A stretch of 64,000 nt of DNA from Streptococcus parasanguinis ATCC 15912 (GTDB lineage: Bacteria; Bacillota; Bacilli; Lactobacillales; Streptococcaceae): contig NC_015678.1 of assembly GCF_000164675.2 (NCBI RefSeq), positions 1,116,001 through 1,180,000 on the forward strand, read 5' to 3'. Both the position numbers and the translations under genes were made by a program. Shown here piece after piece: positions 18,548 to 29,189 of this stretch (within the stretch, counting starts at the first letter, position 1; each line of letters opens with the position of its first letter). The notes beneath the pieces were generated by a model, which made no database searches, had not been told where the DNA came from, and saw nothing but the letters and a program-made list of their open reading frames with translations.

Positions 18548-18567
18548 TGATAAAATAAATTATATCA
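18548..18567. promoter_or_regulatory. Overlapping divergent extended -10 promoters, HAD gene and ansA
   Basis: Plus strand TGATAAAAT (18548-18556) for ansA and minus strand TGATATAAT (18559-18567) for the HAD gene lie back to back only 2 nt apart. Polymerases at the two sites would exclude each other. Neither has a convincing -35. Confidence 0.55.
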
Positions 18568-18587
18568 CATATTCCAAGGAGCTTCAC

Positions 18588-19550
18588 ATGTTTAAGAAAA
18601 TTTTAGCACTACATACTGGAGGGACCATTTCGATGGCAGCAGATGACTCTGGAGCAGTGATTACCAATGAAGTCAATCCCATGACCCAAGTCACTTCACC
18701 AATTGAAGGAATTGCAGTCACCTCAGAGGACTTCTTCAACCTTCCCAGCCCTCAAATGACCCCTCGTCACATGTTAGCCCTATATCAAAAAATCAAAGAG
18801 GAAGCTCACAACTACGACGGCATCGTTATCACCCACGGGACAGATACGCTGGAAGAAACGGCTTATTTCTTGGATACCATGGAGTTACCAGAGATCGCTG
18901 TGGTCATTACAGGAGCTATGCGAAGCTCCAACGAGCTCGGAAGCGATGGCGTCTATAATTTTCTGACAGCCCTTCGAGTGGCTGCCGATCCAAAAGCACG
19001 CGATAAAGGCGTCTTAGTCGTCATGAACGATGAAATTCATGCGGCTAAGTACGTCACCAAAACCCATACCACCAATGTCAGCACCTTCCAGACACCAACC
19101 CACGGTCCACTAGGTTTGGTCATGAAAAAGGAAATCCTCTTCTTTAAAACAGCCGAGCCAAGGGTGCGCTTTGATCTCAATACCATCGATGGGTTCGTTC
19201 CGATCATTGCTACCTATGCAGGGATGAAAACCGATCTACTGGACATGCTGGATCTTTCAAAGCTCGATGGCCTCATTATCGAAGCCTTTGGAGCAGGAAA
19301 CATCCCTAAAGAAACGGCACATAAACTCCAAGAATTCATGGATGCAGGACTTCCAATCGCTTTAGTATCACGCTGCTTCAACGGGATCGCTGAACCCGTC
19401 TACGCATATGAAGGAGGAGGCGTCCAACTCCATCAAGCAGGTGTCTTTTTCATCAAAGAATTAAATGCCCCCAAAGCTCGCATCAAACTTCTCATCGCCC
19501 TCAATGCTGGCCTGAAAGGACAAGAACTCAAAGACTATATCGAAGGGTAA
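18588..19550 (+). CDS. ansA: L-asparaginase, type I (cytoplasmic)
   Basis: Hydrolyses asparagine to aspartate and ammonia; 320 aa, no signal peptide. The first catalytic threonine lies in the LHTGGTISM motif near the N-terminus, and the second triad Thr in the GIVITHGTDTLEETA motif (around residue 85), with AMRSSNELGSDG following. Strong AAGGAG ribosome site. Single gene on the plus strand, convergent with recG. The gap after it carries an inverted repeat element rather than a simple hairpin. Confidence 0.92.
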   Translation: MFKKILALHTGGTISMAADDSGAVITNEVNPMTQVTSPIEGIAVTSEDFFNLPSPQMTPRHMLALYQKIKEEAHNYDGIVITHGTDTLEETAYFLDTMELPEIAVVITGAMRSSNELGSDGVYNFLTALRVAADPKARDKGVLVVMNDEIHAAKYVTKTHTTNVSTFQTPTHGPLGLVMKKEILFFKTAEPRVRFDLNTIDGFVPIIATYAGMKTDLLDMLDLSKLDGLIIEAFGAGNIPKETAHKLQEFMDAGLPIALVSRCFNGIAEPVYAYEGGGVQLHQAGVFFIKELNAPKARIKLLIALNAGLKGQELKDYIEG

Positions 19551-19552
19551 AA

Positions 19553-19740
19553 TAAGATACAAAGGGCATAGCGGATACAGTCAAAATAGAGAATACGACG
19601 AAGAATCCAAAAGATTCTAGGAGGATTCATCTTTTTGACACAATCCGCAGCCCGTGTTCAGTTAATAAGATACAAAGCCCGTAAAATACAATCTTAAAGG
19701 GAGTAGACTGGAATCCAAAGAATTTCCTCTCTACTCCTTT
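19553..19740. repeat. Second copy (inverted) of the nested hairpin element
   Basis: The reverse complement contains GGGCTGCGGATTGTGTCAAAA and TATTTTGACTGTATCCGC...GCCCTTTGTATCTTA, the same closing arms found within 16490-16921, but the loop holds a different hairpin (AGAATC-TTTT-GGATTCT). The right part, GGAGTAGA...TCTACTCC plus T-run on the minus strand (about 19700-19741), is a likely recG terminator. It fills the gap between ansA and recG. Confidence 0.65.
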
Positions 19741-19748
19741 TTTATATT

Positions 19749-21764
19749 TTAGTCTAAATGTTCTTTCTTTTCTAAATAAAGCGAGAGCAAATGCCAATCG
19801 GGGTGTTCGCGCCAATCTGGCGTGGCTACGATCTGGCTGGCAACTTTCCTTGCTTCTTCCAGAATGGGATAATCTTCTACCAAATCCGCCACTTGAAATT
19901 CTGGAATCCCAGATTGACGGGTTCCAAAGATTTCACCTGAGCCTCTCATTTTCAAATCTTCTTCCGCCAGCACAAACCCATTGGTTGTCTCTGTCATGAT
20001 TTTCATGCGCTGCTTGCCACTATCTGTCTTAGGGTTGGCTACTAGAATAGCATAGGATTGCTTGTTTCCCCGCCCAACCCGGCCTCGTAGCTGGTGAAGC
20101 TGACTAAGACCAAACCGATCTGCATCCATAATGACCATAACGGTTGCATTGGGTACGTTGACTCCTACTTCAATAACGGTCGTAGACACCAAAACATCGA
20201 CTTGGTGCTCTTTAAAGGCCTGCATGATGGCATCTTTTTCTTCACTTTTCATCTTCCCGTGAAGAAGAGAAATGCGTGCTCGCTGACCAAAGAAGGCCTC
20301 TAGCTCTTCTTGGAGAGCAAGGGCGTTTTTCAAATCTAGCGCCTCTGACTCCTCAATCAATGGGGAAATAAAGTAAGCTTGAGAACCTTTGCCAAGTTCT
20401 TTGACTAACCAATCGAGAACCACTTCTAACTGCTCATGCTTGACCCAACGTGTGATGATTTCTTTGCGTCCCGCAGGCATCTGATCAATAATGGACACAT
20501 CCATATCTCCAAAGGCTGTAATAGCCAAGGTCCGAGGGATGGGGGTCGCCGTCATCATCAGAACGTCTGGATTTTGTCCTTTTTCTCGAAGAATACGGCG
20601 CTGGGAAACCCCAAAACGGTGCTGCTCATCAATAATGACCAAGCCAAGATCTTGGTAGTGAACTCCCTCTTGAATCAAGGCATGTGTTCCCACAATCAGT
20701 TGAACTGTTCCTGATGCGATCTCTTCTAAGACTTCTCGTTTCTCAGCCACCTTTAACCCTCCTGTTAGAAGGGCAATTGGCAAATCTGGAAAAAGATTTT
20801 GCAAGCTTTCCTTGTGCTGCTCTGCCAAAATCTCCGTTGGAACCATCAAGGCTGCTTGCTTCCCAGCGCTTAAGGCTGCATACATAGCAAGACCGGCCAC
20901 GACTGTCTTCCCGCTTCCTACATCCCCTTGAAGCAAGCGGTTCATATGATAAGGAGAAGCCATATCTGTCAAGATTTCATTCAAGCTGTTTTCTTGAGCT
21001 TGCGTTAGCTCAAAAGGAAGCTGTTTTTTTCGTTCTGCTAATTTTTCTGGATCACAGGCCAAGGAAATCCCTTGGCTGGCATCGTGGTTTTCTTCTTTTA
21101 GCACTTGGAGTTGCAGCTGGAAAAAGAGGAGCTCTTCAAATTTTACCCGGCGAAGAGCTTGCTTGTACTCTGCCAGATCCTTAGGAAAATGCATAGCTTG
21201 CACTGCTTGGGAACGAGACATGAGTTGATAACGATCTCGTAAGATTTGGGGTACATTCTCTTCTAAAAGCTGGTCCAAGCCCTGGTCGAATGCTATTTTG
21301 ATCAATTTCACCAGGCTGTTTTGGCTGACTCCTTGTGTCACTCGATAGACCGGCTGCAAATCATCTTCCACTTGAGCCAGGAGTTTCATCCCTGTCAAAC
21401 TCCCCTTGGCCTTGTCCCATTTCCCAAAAATCGCCACTGTCTGCTGAACCTCAATTTTGTCTGCTAGATAGGGTTGGTTGAAAAAATTAACCGCAATGAC
21501 CTGGTCTCCCTGTTTGATCGAAAAACGCAAGCGATTTCGTTTGTAGCCATAATATTGGACATTGGCTGGTGTTGCTACCACCCCAGAGATGACGGCTTTT
21601 TCCCCATCTTCCAACTCTAAAACATTGCGCGTTTTGAAGTCTTCATAGCGAAAGGGGAAATACAAGAGCAGATCTTCTAAGGTTTCAATCCCTAACTTTT
21701 TAAATTTTTCCGCCGATTTTGGACCGACTCCAGGCAGTACCGATAAGGGTTGGTGTAGATTCAT
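19749..21764 (-). CDS. recG: ATP-dependent DNA helicase RecG
   Basis: Branch-migration helicase that remodels stalled forks and Holliday junctions; 671 aa, full length. N-terminal wedge/OB-fold domain (residues about 1-230) with LPGVGPKSAEKFKKLGI; helicase domain with Walker A GDVGSGKT (280-287), DEQH box (379-382), then GRVGRGNKQSYA in the second lobe and MRGSGEIFGTRQSG near the C-terminus. It follows alr in the conserved order secA-DAHP synthase-acpS-alr-recG, though a hairpin terminator separates the two. Confidence 0.97.
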   Translation of the reverse strand: MNLHQPLSVLPGVGPKSAEKFKKLGIETLEDLLLYFPFRYEDFKTRNVLELEDGEKAVISGVVATPANVQYYGYKRNRLRFSIKQGDQVIAVNFFNQPYLADKIEVQQTVAIFGKWDKAKGSLTGMKLLAQVEDDLQPVYRVTQGVSQNSLVKLIKIAFDQGLDQLLEENVPQILRDRYQLMSRSQAVQAMHFPKDLAEYKQALRRVKFEELLFFQLQLQVLKEENHDASQGISLACDPEKLAERKKQLPFELTQAQENSLNEILTDMASPYHMNRLLQGDVGSGKTVVAGLAMYAALSAGKQAALMVPTEILAEQHKESLQNLFPDLPIALLTGGLKVAEKREVLEEIASGTVQLIVGTHALIQEGVHYQDLGLVIIDEQHRFGVSQRRILREKGQNPDVLMMTATPIPRTLAITAFGDMDVSIIDQMPAGRKEIITRWVKHEQLEVVLDWLVKELGKGSQAYFISPLIEESEALDLKNALALQEELEAFFGQRARISLLHGKMKSEEKDAIMQAFKEHQVDVLVSTTVIEVGVNVPNATVMVIMDADRFGLSQLHQLRGRVGRGNKQSYAILVANPKTDSGKQRMKIMTETTNGFVLAEEDLKMRGSGEIFGTRQSGIPEFQVADLVEDYPILEEARKVASQIVATPDWREHPDWHLLSLYLEKKEHLD

Positions 21765-21783
21765 TTCTCCTCCTTTCTTTTAT

Positions 21784-21823
21784 AAAAAAGCAGGTCCATC
21801 CGGGAAAATCCCACCTGCTTCTT
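21784..21823 (-). terminator. Terminator between alr and recG
   Basis: Minus strand AAGCAGGT / ACCTGCTT stem with a smaller inner GGGA/TCCC hairpin, then a T-run. It lies directly after the alr stop and would leave recG dependent on readthrough or a weak promoter of its own. Confidence 0.8.
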
Positions 21824-21824
21824 C

Positions 21825-22937
21825 TTATTCTTCACCTGTATAGTCACGAGGAATCCGATCACTCAAGAGACAGACCACTTCATAATTAATAGTACCACGG
21901 TAATCTGCAACCTCTGTTGCCGTGATTTCTTTCTCGCCCTCGCGTCCAATCAGGGTAACCTTGGTCCCCAGAGGCAATTCTTCGGGAAGGCGAACCGTTA
22001 CCTGGTCCATCGAAACGCGACCAACAATGGGACAATAATCACCCTTAATCAGTACATGGAAATTTTGCATCTCTCGGATCCAGCCATCCGCATAGCCGAT
22101 AGGAATCGTCCCGATCCATTGGGATTCTTCCGTCGTATAGGTTGCCCCGTAGCCAATATCTTGACCAGCTTCTAACTGTTTCACATGAACTAATTCGCTC
22201 ACCAAACTCAAAGCTGGCTTGATTTCATAAGGCAAGGCTAGCACAGAACCACTCGGATTCAAACCATACATGACATCTCCCAAGCGCACAGCTGTGAAAA
22301 TCGTATCCGCATGCCACAAAGAGGTAGCAGAATTACTAGCATGGACAATAGGAGGAAGGGTTTCAAGAGCAGCCAATACTTCTTTGAAAAAGTGGTATTG
22401 CGCTTGGAATTTTCGATCATCTGCTTCATCTGCTGTCGCAAAATGAGTAAAGATTCCTTCAATTTCAGCTCCAGCTGCCAAGAGGAGGCGTTCAGCCACT
22501 TTGATGTCTTCGATAGTTCGGAATCCGATCCGCCCCATTCCTGAATCCACCTTGATATGGACCTTCAATCCTGAAAGATCTGCTTCTTCTCCAAGCAATT
22601 GGTCCAACCAAGCAAGACTGGCCACCGTTAAGCGGATGTCATGCTCTTTGGCTAGATTCACTGTTTCACTTGGCACAACTCCCAAAATCAAAATAGGGTG
22701 TTGCAAGCCTTCTTCACGGATTTCGAGGGCTTCATCCATATTGGAAACACAAAAACCATCTACCTGAGGCGCCAATTTTTGGGTTACTGCAACGACCCCA
22801 TGACCATAGGCGTTGGCCTTGACGACTGCATATTTCAAAGCTTGACTCGGAATATGCTCACTGACTTGTTGCACATTAAAGGCAATGGCATCCAAATCGA
22901 CTCTTGCAACAGTTGGTCTATGTTTACTTGCTTTCAT
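21825..22937 (-). CDS. alr: Alanine racemase
   Basis: PLP enzyme making D-alanine for peptidoglycan and teichoic acid; 370 aa from the chosen start. The PLP lysine is Lys40 in [11 protein letters not shown]; also present are [11 protein letters not shown] and the C-terminal [10 protein letters not shown] and DYRGTINYE segments. An upstream in-frame ATG seven codons earlier (22958) is possible, but the ATG at 22937 has a perfectly spaced GGAGG and gives the usual streptococcal start MKAS. It overlaps the end of acpS by 14 nt, giving translational coupling. Confidence 0.95.
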   Translation of the reverse strand: MKASKHRPTVARVDLDAIAFNVQQVSEHIPSQALKYAVVKANAYGHGVVAVTQKLAPQVDGFCVSNMDEALEIREEGLQHPILILGVVPSETVNLAKEHDIRLTVASLAWLDQLLGEEADLSGLKVHIKVDSGMGRIGFRTIEDIKVAERLLLAAGAEIEGIFTHFATADEADDRKFQAQYHFFKEVLAALETLPPIVHASNSATSLWHADTIFTAVRLGDVMYGLNPSGSVLALPYEIKPALSLVSELVHVKQLEAGQDIGYGATYTTEESQWIGTIPIGYADGWIREMQNFHVLIKGDYCPIVGRVSMDQVTVRLPEELPLGTKVTLIGREGEKEITATEVADYRGTINYEVVCLLSDRIPRDYTGEE

Positions 22938-23289
22938 TTTTTTCCTCCAAAATGACACTGGTCGACACTAGGTCTCCCTTGTGACTGATCGAAATCCATA
23001 CCTTCCCAGAAAAAGGAGACTTGGAAAAATAGGGGGCTCCGTGGGCATCATTTAAAATTTCTAAATCTTGAAAACCAACCGGTCCAATCCCTGTTCCCAT
23101 TGCCTTCGAAAAGGCTTCTTTGGCGGACCATCGGCCCGTTAAATATTCCATTTTCCGTTTCCCAGACAATTCCTCAAAGCGCTCTCGCTCAGCCTCGGTT
23201 AAGACCTTTTCAGCGAATCGAGTATTCTTCTGATAGGCTTTTTCAATCGCAGCGATCGATTCGATATCGATGCCATGTCCTTTGATCAT
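22924..23289 (-). CDS. acpS: Holo-[acyl-carrier-protein] synthase
   Basis: Transfers the 4'-phosphopantetheine arm from CoA to ACP; 121 aa. The metal-binding aspartate lies in GHGIDIESI near the N-terminus, and the phosphopantetheinyl-transferase signature is [18 protein letters not shown] (Glu and Lys conserved). ISISHKGD near the C-terminus is also typical. It precedes alr with a 14-nt overlap and follows DAHP synthase after a terminator-like hairpin. Confidence 0.96.
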   Translation of the reverse strand: MIKGHGIDIESIAAIEKAYQKNTRFAEKVLTEAERERFEELSGKRKMEYLTGRWSAKEAFSKAMGTGIGPVGFQDLEILNDAHGAPYFSKSPFSGKVWISISHKGDLVSTSVILEEKNESK

Positions 23290-23329
23290 CTTGTTTTATC
23301 CTTATTTATTGTTTCAGTATCGTTTTACT

Positions 23330-23371
23330 GACAAAAGAGAAGGGGCTAAAGAATCACTCCTTCCGCCCCTG
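23330..23371 (-). terminator. Terminator after DAHP synthase
   Basis: Minus strand AGGGGC / GCCCCT core stem extended by weaker pairs, followed by TCTCTTTTGTC. It lies just after the DAHP synthase stop. Confidence 0.6.
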
Positions 23372-23375
23372 CCTT

Positions 23376-24404
23376 TTACTTATTCATCGTTGCAATTTCT
23401 TTGACCAAAGCCTGTGTTTTTTCCCAACCTAGGCAAGGGTCTGTGATGGATTGACCATAAACCACTGGCTCATTTTGACGGCCATCTTCTAGATAGGATT
23501 CAATCATGAAACCACGAACTAAAGTTGCCAAATCCTTGTTCCAAGCACGGTTCATCATGGTTTCTCTCACGATGCGTACTTGCTCTTCGAATTGTTTGCC
23601 AGAATTGTCATGGTTGGTATCCACCAGAATGAAAGGATGTTGCAAGCCCATTTCGCTATAGCGTTTTGCTGCCGCTAGCAAATCTTCATAATGGTAATTA
23701 GGAATATTCTTACCACTTGCATCCAAGCCTCCACGAAGGATCGCATGGGCTAAAGGATTTCCTGATGTTTCCACTGCTTGGGCATTGAACAAAAAGTTTT
23801 GGGGGTGTTGAGCCGCATAAATCGCATTGAACATAACAGAAAGATTTCCAGAAGTTGGATTCTTCATACCTGTCGGAGCAGAGATCCCACTAGATACAAA
23901 GCGGTGCTCCTGATCTTCAACCGAACGCGCTCCAATGGCATGATAGGAAATCAAATCTTCAACATAAGGAAGACTTGCTGGATAAAGCAACTCATCCGCA
24001 GTTGTCAAACCAGTTCCTGTAATCACACGATAGTGGAGATGTCGGACTGCCTTCAAACCATCCACAAAGCTTGGTGCTGCATGTGTATCTGGTTGGTGCA
24101 TCAAGCCTTTATAGCCATCCCCATTGGTCCGAGGTTTAGCCGTATAGACCCGCATCACAATGAAAATCTGATCTTTGACTTGCTCTTGCAAGTCTGCCAA
24201 GCGACGGGCATAGTCCATCACAGCTTCTTCATTATCAGAAGAGCAAGGTCCAATCACAAGAAGGATCCGTTGGTCTTCTCCTTTGATAATAGCTTCCAAC
24301 TCTCGATCACGCGCTTCTTTGCGCTCCAAGGCTGGACCTTCCAAGCGGTAAAGCGAAGTGATCTCTTGCTCATCAATCTTATTACTCTTTGTAATGAATA
24401 CCAT
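23376..24404 (-). CDS. aroG: 3-deoxy-7-phosphoheptulonate synthase (class I)
   Basis: First enzyme of the shikimate pathway: condenses phosphoenolpyruvate with erythrose-4-phosphate; 342 aa. Class I AroG-type features include LLVIGPCSSDNEEAV, MRVYTAKPRTNGDGYKGLMHQPD, GARSVEDQEHR and LVDTNHDNSGK. The short N-terminal extension could mediate feedback control by an aromatic amino acid; which one cannot be told. Pneumococcus carries two tandem DAHP synthase genes at this locus; here there is one. It lies 51 nt downstream of secA. Confidence 0.93.
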   Translation of the reverse strand: MVFITKSNKIDEQEITSLYRLEGPALERKEARDRELEAIIKGEDQRILLVIGPCSSDNEEAVMDYARRLADLQEQVKDQIFIVMRVYTAKPRTNGDGYKGLMHQPDTHAAPSFVDGLKAVRHLHYRVITGTGLTTADELLYPASLPYVEDLISYHAIGARSVEDQEHRFVSSGISAPTGMKNPTSGNLSVMFNAIYAAQHPQNFLFNAQAVETSGNPLAHAILRGGLDASGKNIPNYHYEDLLAAAKRYSEMGLQHPFILVDTNHDNSGKQFEEQVRIVRETMMNRAWNKDLATLVRGFMIESYLEDGRQNEPVVYGQSITDPCLGWEKTQALVKEIATMNK

Positions 24405-24455
24405 ACAGCCTCCTTTTGTTTCTATACCTTCATCTCTCTTCTCATTGAGAAAAAA

Positions 24456-26972
24456 TCAAAATTTACGTCCGTGACAGTTTTTAAATTTCTTACCTGAACC
24501 ACATGGACACAAATCGTTACGTTTCACTTGTGACAAATCAATGCCTGACGGAATATCTTGTTGCGCTGCAATATTGCGAGTCGCAGTTGTTGAAATACTG
24601 TGTTCCGTACGTGGACGTTCTTGCTCGTGAATTTGGGCTTTCATCATGAGACGAGTCACATCAAATTCAATCGATCCGATCATATCGTTAAACATACGGA
24701 AACTTTCCGATTGGTATTCTACCACTGGGTTATTTTGCGCATATCCACGGAGTCCAACGGCATTTCGCAATTGATCTAAGGCATCAATATGGTCAGTCCA
24801 CTTGCTGTCCACCACACGAAGGATCAAGACTTTTTGGAATTCTTGCACAGACTCTTCGTCACGCAATTTCGCTACTTGACTAGCATAGATTTCTTCTGCA
24901 CGTGCATACAAGTAATCAATGACTTCCTTGTCAGATTTTCCTTCAATATCACTTTCAGAAATGGTATCTTCAGGAACCAAATTGTATTTGGCAAAGTTCA
25001 GAATCGCTTCAATACGTTCTTCCTTGCTTGAATGGCTAGCTCCTTCAACAATTCGTTTGATGGTCCGTTTGATCATGGCCTTGATTTCAGGTGCCAAGTC
25101 ACGGTTAGCTGTGATGACATCATAGCGTTCAGCGTAGATAATTTCCCGTTGTTCCCGCATCACGTCATCGTATTGAAGGACTTGTTTACGGGTATCGTAG
25201 TTGTTTCCTTCAACCCGTTTTTGAGCACCCTCTACCTGACGGGTGAACATGTTTGAACGAATCACCGATTCTTCTTCGCTCAACTTGAAACGATCAAGCA
25301 CTGCTTTGATCCGTTCAGAACCGAAACGACGCATCAATTCATCTTCAAGAGACAAGTAGAATTGAGATTCACCTGGATCCCCTTGACGTCCTGAACGTCC
25401 ACGAAGCTGGTTATCGATCCGACGGCTTTCGTGACGTTCTGTCCCGATGACACAAAGACCACCGAGTTCGCGAACCCCTTCACCAAGCTTGATATCGGTA
25501 CCACGCCCGGCCATGTTGGTCGCAATGGTAACAGCACCACGTTGACCAGCGTTCATGATGATTTGCGCTTCTTTGTAGTGGTTTTTCGCATTCAAAACTT
25601 CGTGAGGGACACCTGCTTGAACCAACAATTGAGAAAGGTAATCACTGGTTTCAACGGCAACGGTACCTACTAGGACTGGTTGACCTTTTTCATGACGAGA
25701 CTTGACATCTTCCACAACAGCCTTGAATTTTGATTTCAAGCTTGGGTAGAGAAGGTCTGGATGGTCAATACGGGCAATCGGACGGTTGGTTGGAATTGGA
25801 ATCACGCGAATGTTATAAATTTCACGGAATTCTTCTTCTTCAGTTTTCCCTGTCCCTGTCATCCCTGATAACTTCTTGTACATACGGAAGAGGTTTTGGT
25901 AAGTAATGGATGCAGATGTTTTGGTTTCTTCTTGAACTGGAACACCTTCTTTAGCTTCGATCGCTTGGTGAAGACCATCAGAATAACGGCGACCTTCCAT
26001 GGTCCGACCAGTAAATTGGTCGACGATCAAGATTTCTTGATCTTCGCTAACCACATAGTCGATATCCAAGATCATGATGTAGTTTGCGCGAAGGGCGTTG
26101 TCGATAAAGTGAGTCAAAGCTACGTTTTCAATATCATACAAGTTTTCAAGATTAAAGTAGCTTTCCGCCTTATCGATTCCTGAATCAGACAAACCGATGG
26201 TTTTAGATGGGACATCGATAATGTAATCATCCTCTGTCAAAGTCTTCACATAAGCATCTGTCATGTGATAGAGCTGGCTCGTATCAGAAGCTGTCTGACC
26301 AGAAACGATCAACGGTGTACGAGCTTCGTCAATCAAGATCGAGTCTACCTCATCAACCAAGGCATAGTTCAATGGACGTTGAACCATGTTTTCTGCACGA
26401 ACAACCATGTTGTCACGCAAGTAGTCAAACCCGATCTCTGAGTTGGTTGAGTAAGTGATATCACAGAGGTAAGCTTCTTTTTTCTCAGCTGGAGATTTCG
26501 CTGCAAGGTTGATCCCTACTGAAAGGCCTAGCCATGAGTAAAGTTCTCCCATCTCTGTTGCATCCCGCTCTGTCAAATATTCATTGACAGTAACAACGTG
26601 CACCCCTTTGCCAGACAAGGCATTCAAGTATACCGGCATGGTTGCTGTCAGGGTTTTTCCTTCCCCTGTACGCATCTCTGGAACGTCACCATGGTGAAGG
26701 ACGATTCCCCCCATGACCTGAACCTTGTATGGGAACAAACCAAGGACCCGTTTTGCCCCTTCACGAACAACTGCAAAAGCCTCGTACAAGAGATCATCTA
26801 AAGACTCACCATCTTGGTAGCGTTGCTTAAACTCAACTGTTTTCGCTTTTAATTCATCATCTGTCAAAGCTGCCATTTGCTCTTCATAAGAAAAGACCTT
26901 GTCAGCCATTTTTTCAAGGCGTTTGATTTCGCCTCGATCATTTTCAATAATTGTTTTTAATAAATTTGCCAT
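24456..26972 (-). CDS. secA: Preprotein translocase ATPase SecA
   Basis: Motor of the general secretion pathway; 838 aa, full length. Walker A MRTGEGKT at residues 100-107, [16 protein letters not shown] (Walker B), preprotein cross-linking domain, [12 protein letters not shown]-type helicase motif ([12 protein letters not shown]) and a C-terminal zinc-binding tail [14 protein letters not shown] that binds SecB-like partners and lipids. The start is preceded by GTAAGGAAA. Driven by an extended -10 promoter about 45 nt upstream; probably co-transcribed with aroG. Confidence 0.98.
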   Translation of the reverse strand: MANLLKTIIENDRGEIKRLEKMADKVFSYEEQMAALTDDELKAKTVEFKQRYQDGESLDDLLYEAFAVVREGAKRVLGLFPYKVQVMGGIVLHHGDVPEMRTGEGKTLTATMPVYLNALSGKGVHVVTVNEYLTERDATEMGELYSWLGLSVGINLAAKSPAEKKEAYLCDITYSTNSEIGFDYLRDNMVVRAENMVQRPLNYALVDEVDSILIDEARTPLIVSGQTASDTSQLYHMTDAYVKTLTEDDYIIDVPSKTIGLSDSGIDKAESYFNLENLYDIENVALTHFIDNALRANYIMILDIDYVVSEDQEILIVDQFTGRTMEGRRYSDGLHQAIEAKEGVPVQEETKTSASITYQNLFRMYKKLSGMTGTGKTEEEEFREIYNIRVIPIPTNRPIARIDHPDLLYPSLKSKFKAVVEDVKSRHEKGQPVLVGTVAVETSDYLSQLLVQAGVPHEVLNAKNHYKEAQIIMNAGQRGAVTIATNMAGRGTDIKLGEGVRELGGLCVIGTERHESRRIDNQLRGRSGRQGDPGESQFYLSLEDELMRRFGSERIKAVLDRFKLSEEESVIRSNMFTRQVEGAQKRVEGNNYDTRKQVLQYDDVMREQREIIYAERYDVITANRDLAPEIKAMIKRTIKRIVEGASHSSKEERIEAILNFAKYNLVPEDTISESDIEGKSDKEVIDYLYARAEEIYASQVAKLRDEESVQEFQKVLILRVVDSKWTDHIDALDQLRNAVGLRGYAQNNPVVEYQSESFRMFNDMIGSIEFDVTRLMMKAQIHEQERPRTEHSISTTATRNIAAQQDIPSGIDLSQVKRNDLCPCGSGKKFKNCHGRKF

Positions 26973-27017
26973 TTTTTTCCTTACTTTGAAACTTCCAAAA
27001 TCTAAAATGTTCTTTTA

Positions 27018-27046
27018 ATTTTAGCATTTTTCTAATATTTTTTCAA
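27018..27046 (-). promoter_or_regulatory. secA promoter
   Basis: Minus strand -35 TTGAAA (27041-27046), 17-nt spacer, extended -10 TGCTAAAAT (hexamer 27018-27023). Confidence 0.75.
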
Positions 27047-27103
27047 GATTAAGACTATGTCTTACAGGACTTTTGAATGGATACTATTCCTCTCAGATCA
27101 TTC

Positions 27104-27128
27104 AAAAAATGCCTGCCAAAGCAGACAT
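27104..27128 (-). terminator. Hairpin terminator upstream of the secA promoter
   Basis: Minus strand ATGTCTGC-TTTG-GCAGGCAT followed by TTTTT. It would stop leftward transcripts from the KimA-type gene before secA. The rest of the 347-nt gap (27129-27319) is AT-rich and shows only the hairpin at 27229-27256. Confidence 0.75.
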
Positions 27129-27228
27129 CTTATAACATAGAAAAAACTATTTTTAAGTAGAATAAGTTAAGTGATTCTGTATTGAAATCATAATGAGTTC
27201 TAATATTTAAAATGAATCAAGAATATAC

Positions 27229-27256
27229 TAAAACTTTTCTAACAGCGGAAAGTTTT
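27229..27256. terminator. Hairpin after the KimA-type gene
   Basis: AAAACTTTTC/GGAAAGTTTT stem with a TAACAGC loop. The T-run is on the plus-strand side, so it is a better rightward than leftward terminator. Its arms echo the closing arms of the 9414-type repeat and may be a remnant. Confidence 0.45.
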
Positions 27257-27319
27257 TTAGACAGCTTTATTTTTAATCCGAATTGCCTCTCAAACAGATA
27301 TCTTTTCTTTATGCGATGG

Positions 27320-29164
27320 TTATTCAGACAAATGGTAAGAATAACTTGCCACAACTACTTCTTCATGCCAACGAAGAGCGTACTTCAATTTCAAACTCAT
27401 TTGGTTGTGGAGAATATTTTGCCAATGTTTTTTAGGAATGAATTGAGGGACTAAGACTGTGACGGTGTTGCCTTTTTCCTTGGCCTCCTCAGCTACTTTT
27501 GAGACAAATTCAACTGTTGGTTGGATAATATCCCGGTAACTCGTCATGACATTTTCAAAGCGAATATGAGGGAAATAATGCTTAAATTCTTCTGCTACCT
27601 CGGCATCTTTGACCTTGGTTTCTTCCGTTGAGACGTGCATTGCCACAACATCGTTTCCTAGGCTATTTGCATAACTCATAGCTCCCACACTTACCTGAGT
27701 GACATTCCCAACAAGGACAATCACGGTATTCCCCACATAACTTGTCTTTTCAATCTGACCTCCCAAGCGCAATTGGGCCGCAACTTTATCATAGTGATTA
27801 CGAATGCTCAAGAACATCCAAAGCAAGAGACCAATAATAGGGAAGAAGGGCCAAATCTCACGCAAACGGAATAATAAGAGGATCAAGACAATCCCATAAC
27901 AGATGGCTGCCCCCAGGATATTGGCAAGCGAATACTTAAGAAATCCTTTTTGATATTGGCGTTTCCAGTGGATCACCATCCCTGTTTGAGAAAGGGCAAA
28001 AGGAATGAAGACCCCAATGGTATAAAGCGGAATCAAACTTTCTGTTTGCCCATCAAAGATCAAGAGCAAGACGATGGCACCAATCGCCAAGGTTAAAATC
28101 CCATTGGAATAGCCCAGACGATCCCCTTTTTCCATATACATGTGTGGCATGTATTTGTTTTTAGCCATGTTAAAGGCCAACATTGGAAAGGCTGAGAAAC
28201 CGGTATTCGCCGCAACTGCCAAGATCAAGGCTGTTGATAATTGGAAGACGTAAAAGAAGGCTTTTCCGACTGGGGAATTCCCTAAGATAGCTTGGGCCAT
28301 TTGGGCTAGAGTTGTTACCCCTTTTGCTGGAACGACACCCACCCAGTAATTGAGGAAGGTAATCCCTGCAAACATGATCCCCAAAATCAAAGCCATAATG
28401 GTCAAAGTAGAGGCCGCATTCTTTGCTTTTGGTTTCTTAAAGAAAGGAACCGAATTGGAGATAGCTTCAACCCCTGTTAGGGAAGCTGATCCACTTGTAA
28501 AGGCCCTCAATAAGAGAATGACACTAACCCCTGAAATGGTTTGACCCACATGAGCAGTTGCGTTATAGGCCAAATGGCCCGTCAAAATTTGGATCACACC
28601 ATAGCCAATCAAGGCAATGGTACTGACAATGAACAGGTAGACCGGAATCATCAACGATGTGGCCGATTCGCGCAGTCCCCGAAGGTTCATCAGCATCAAA
28701 ATCAAGACCAACAAAATGGAAATGTGAAGATTATAAGGATGAAGAGATGGAATCGCTGACGTGATGGCATCTGCACCGGAAGAAACAGATACCGCTACTG
28801 TCAGCATGTAGTCGACCAAGAGACTGCCACCAGCGATCAATCCCGCTTTGGGAGACAAATTCTCCGTAGTCACCATGTAGGCCCCTCCCCCTTGAGGGTA
28901 GGCATGAATGACCTGACGATAAGAAATCGTTAAACTAGCTAGAAGAATCAGGACCACAATCCCAATTGGAATGGACCACCAAATAGCTCCTGCTGATACC
29001 GTCATCAAGACCAAGATAACTTGCTCTGGACCATAGGCAATAGAAGAAAGTGCGTCACTAGAGAGCATGGCCAAGGCCTGCATTTTCCCAAGCAATCCGC
29101 CTTCACCTTCTGCACCAGATTTCAACGGACGGCCAATAAACCATTTTTTCAATGTTGAAAACAT
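27320..29164 (-). CDS. kimA: KimA-type potassium/proton symporter (APC/KUP superfamily)
   Basis: Large membrane protein of 614 aa with about twelve transmembrane segments and a soluble C-terminal domain of about 150 aa (from about residue 455). The opening MFSTLKKWFIGRPLKS and the LSSIAYGPEQ and YPQGGGAYMV segments match Bacillus KimA (YdaO), a high-affinity potassium importer inhibited by c-di-AMP binding to the C-terminal region. Older annotation calls such proteins amino-acid permeases. Potassium specificity is inferred from similarity. Monocistronic, with a short structured leader. No ydaO-type c-di-AMP riboswitch is recognisable upstream. Confidence 0.75.
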   Translation of the reverse strand: MFSTLKKWFIGRPLKSGAEGEGGLLGKMQALAMLSSDALSSIAYGPEQVILVLMTVSAGAIWWSIPIGIVVLILLASLTISYRQVIHAYPQGGGAYMVTTENLSPKAGLIAGGSLLVDYMLTVAVSVSSGADAITSAIPSLHPYNLHISILLVLILMLMNLRGLRESATSLMIPVYLFIVSTIALIGYGVIQILTGHLAYNATAHVGQTISGVSVILLLRAFTSGSASLTGVEAISNSVPFFKKPKAKNAASTLTIMALILGIMFAGITFLNYWVGVVPAKGVTTLAQMAQAILGNSPVGKAFFYVFQLSTALILAVAANTGFSAFPMLAFNMAKNKYMPHMYMEKGDRLGYSNGILTLAIGAIVLLLIFDGQTESLIPLYTIGVFIPFALSQTGMVIHWKRQYQKGFLKYSLANILGAAICYGIVLILLLFRLREIWPFFPIIGLLLWMFLSIRNHYDKVAAQLRLGGQIEKTSYVGNTVIVLVGNVTQVSVGAMSYANSLGNDVVAMHVSTEETKVKDAEVAEEFKHYFPHIRFENVMTSYRDIIQPTVEFVSKVAEEAKEKGNTVTVLVPQFIPKKHWQNILHNQMSLKLKYALRWHEEVVVASYSYHLSE

Positions 29165-29189
29165 AAAAAACTCCTTGAAAAAAGATCAT

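Noticed and set aside
23376-24404. Pseudogene trace of a second DAHP synthase copy
   Set aside because: Pneumococcus has two tandem copies, but the flanking gaps here (51 and 86 nt) contain no remnant.
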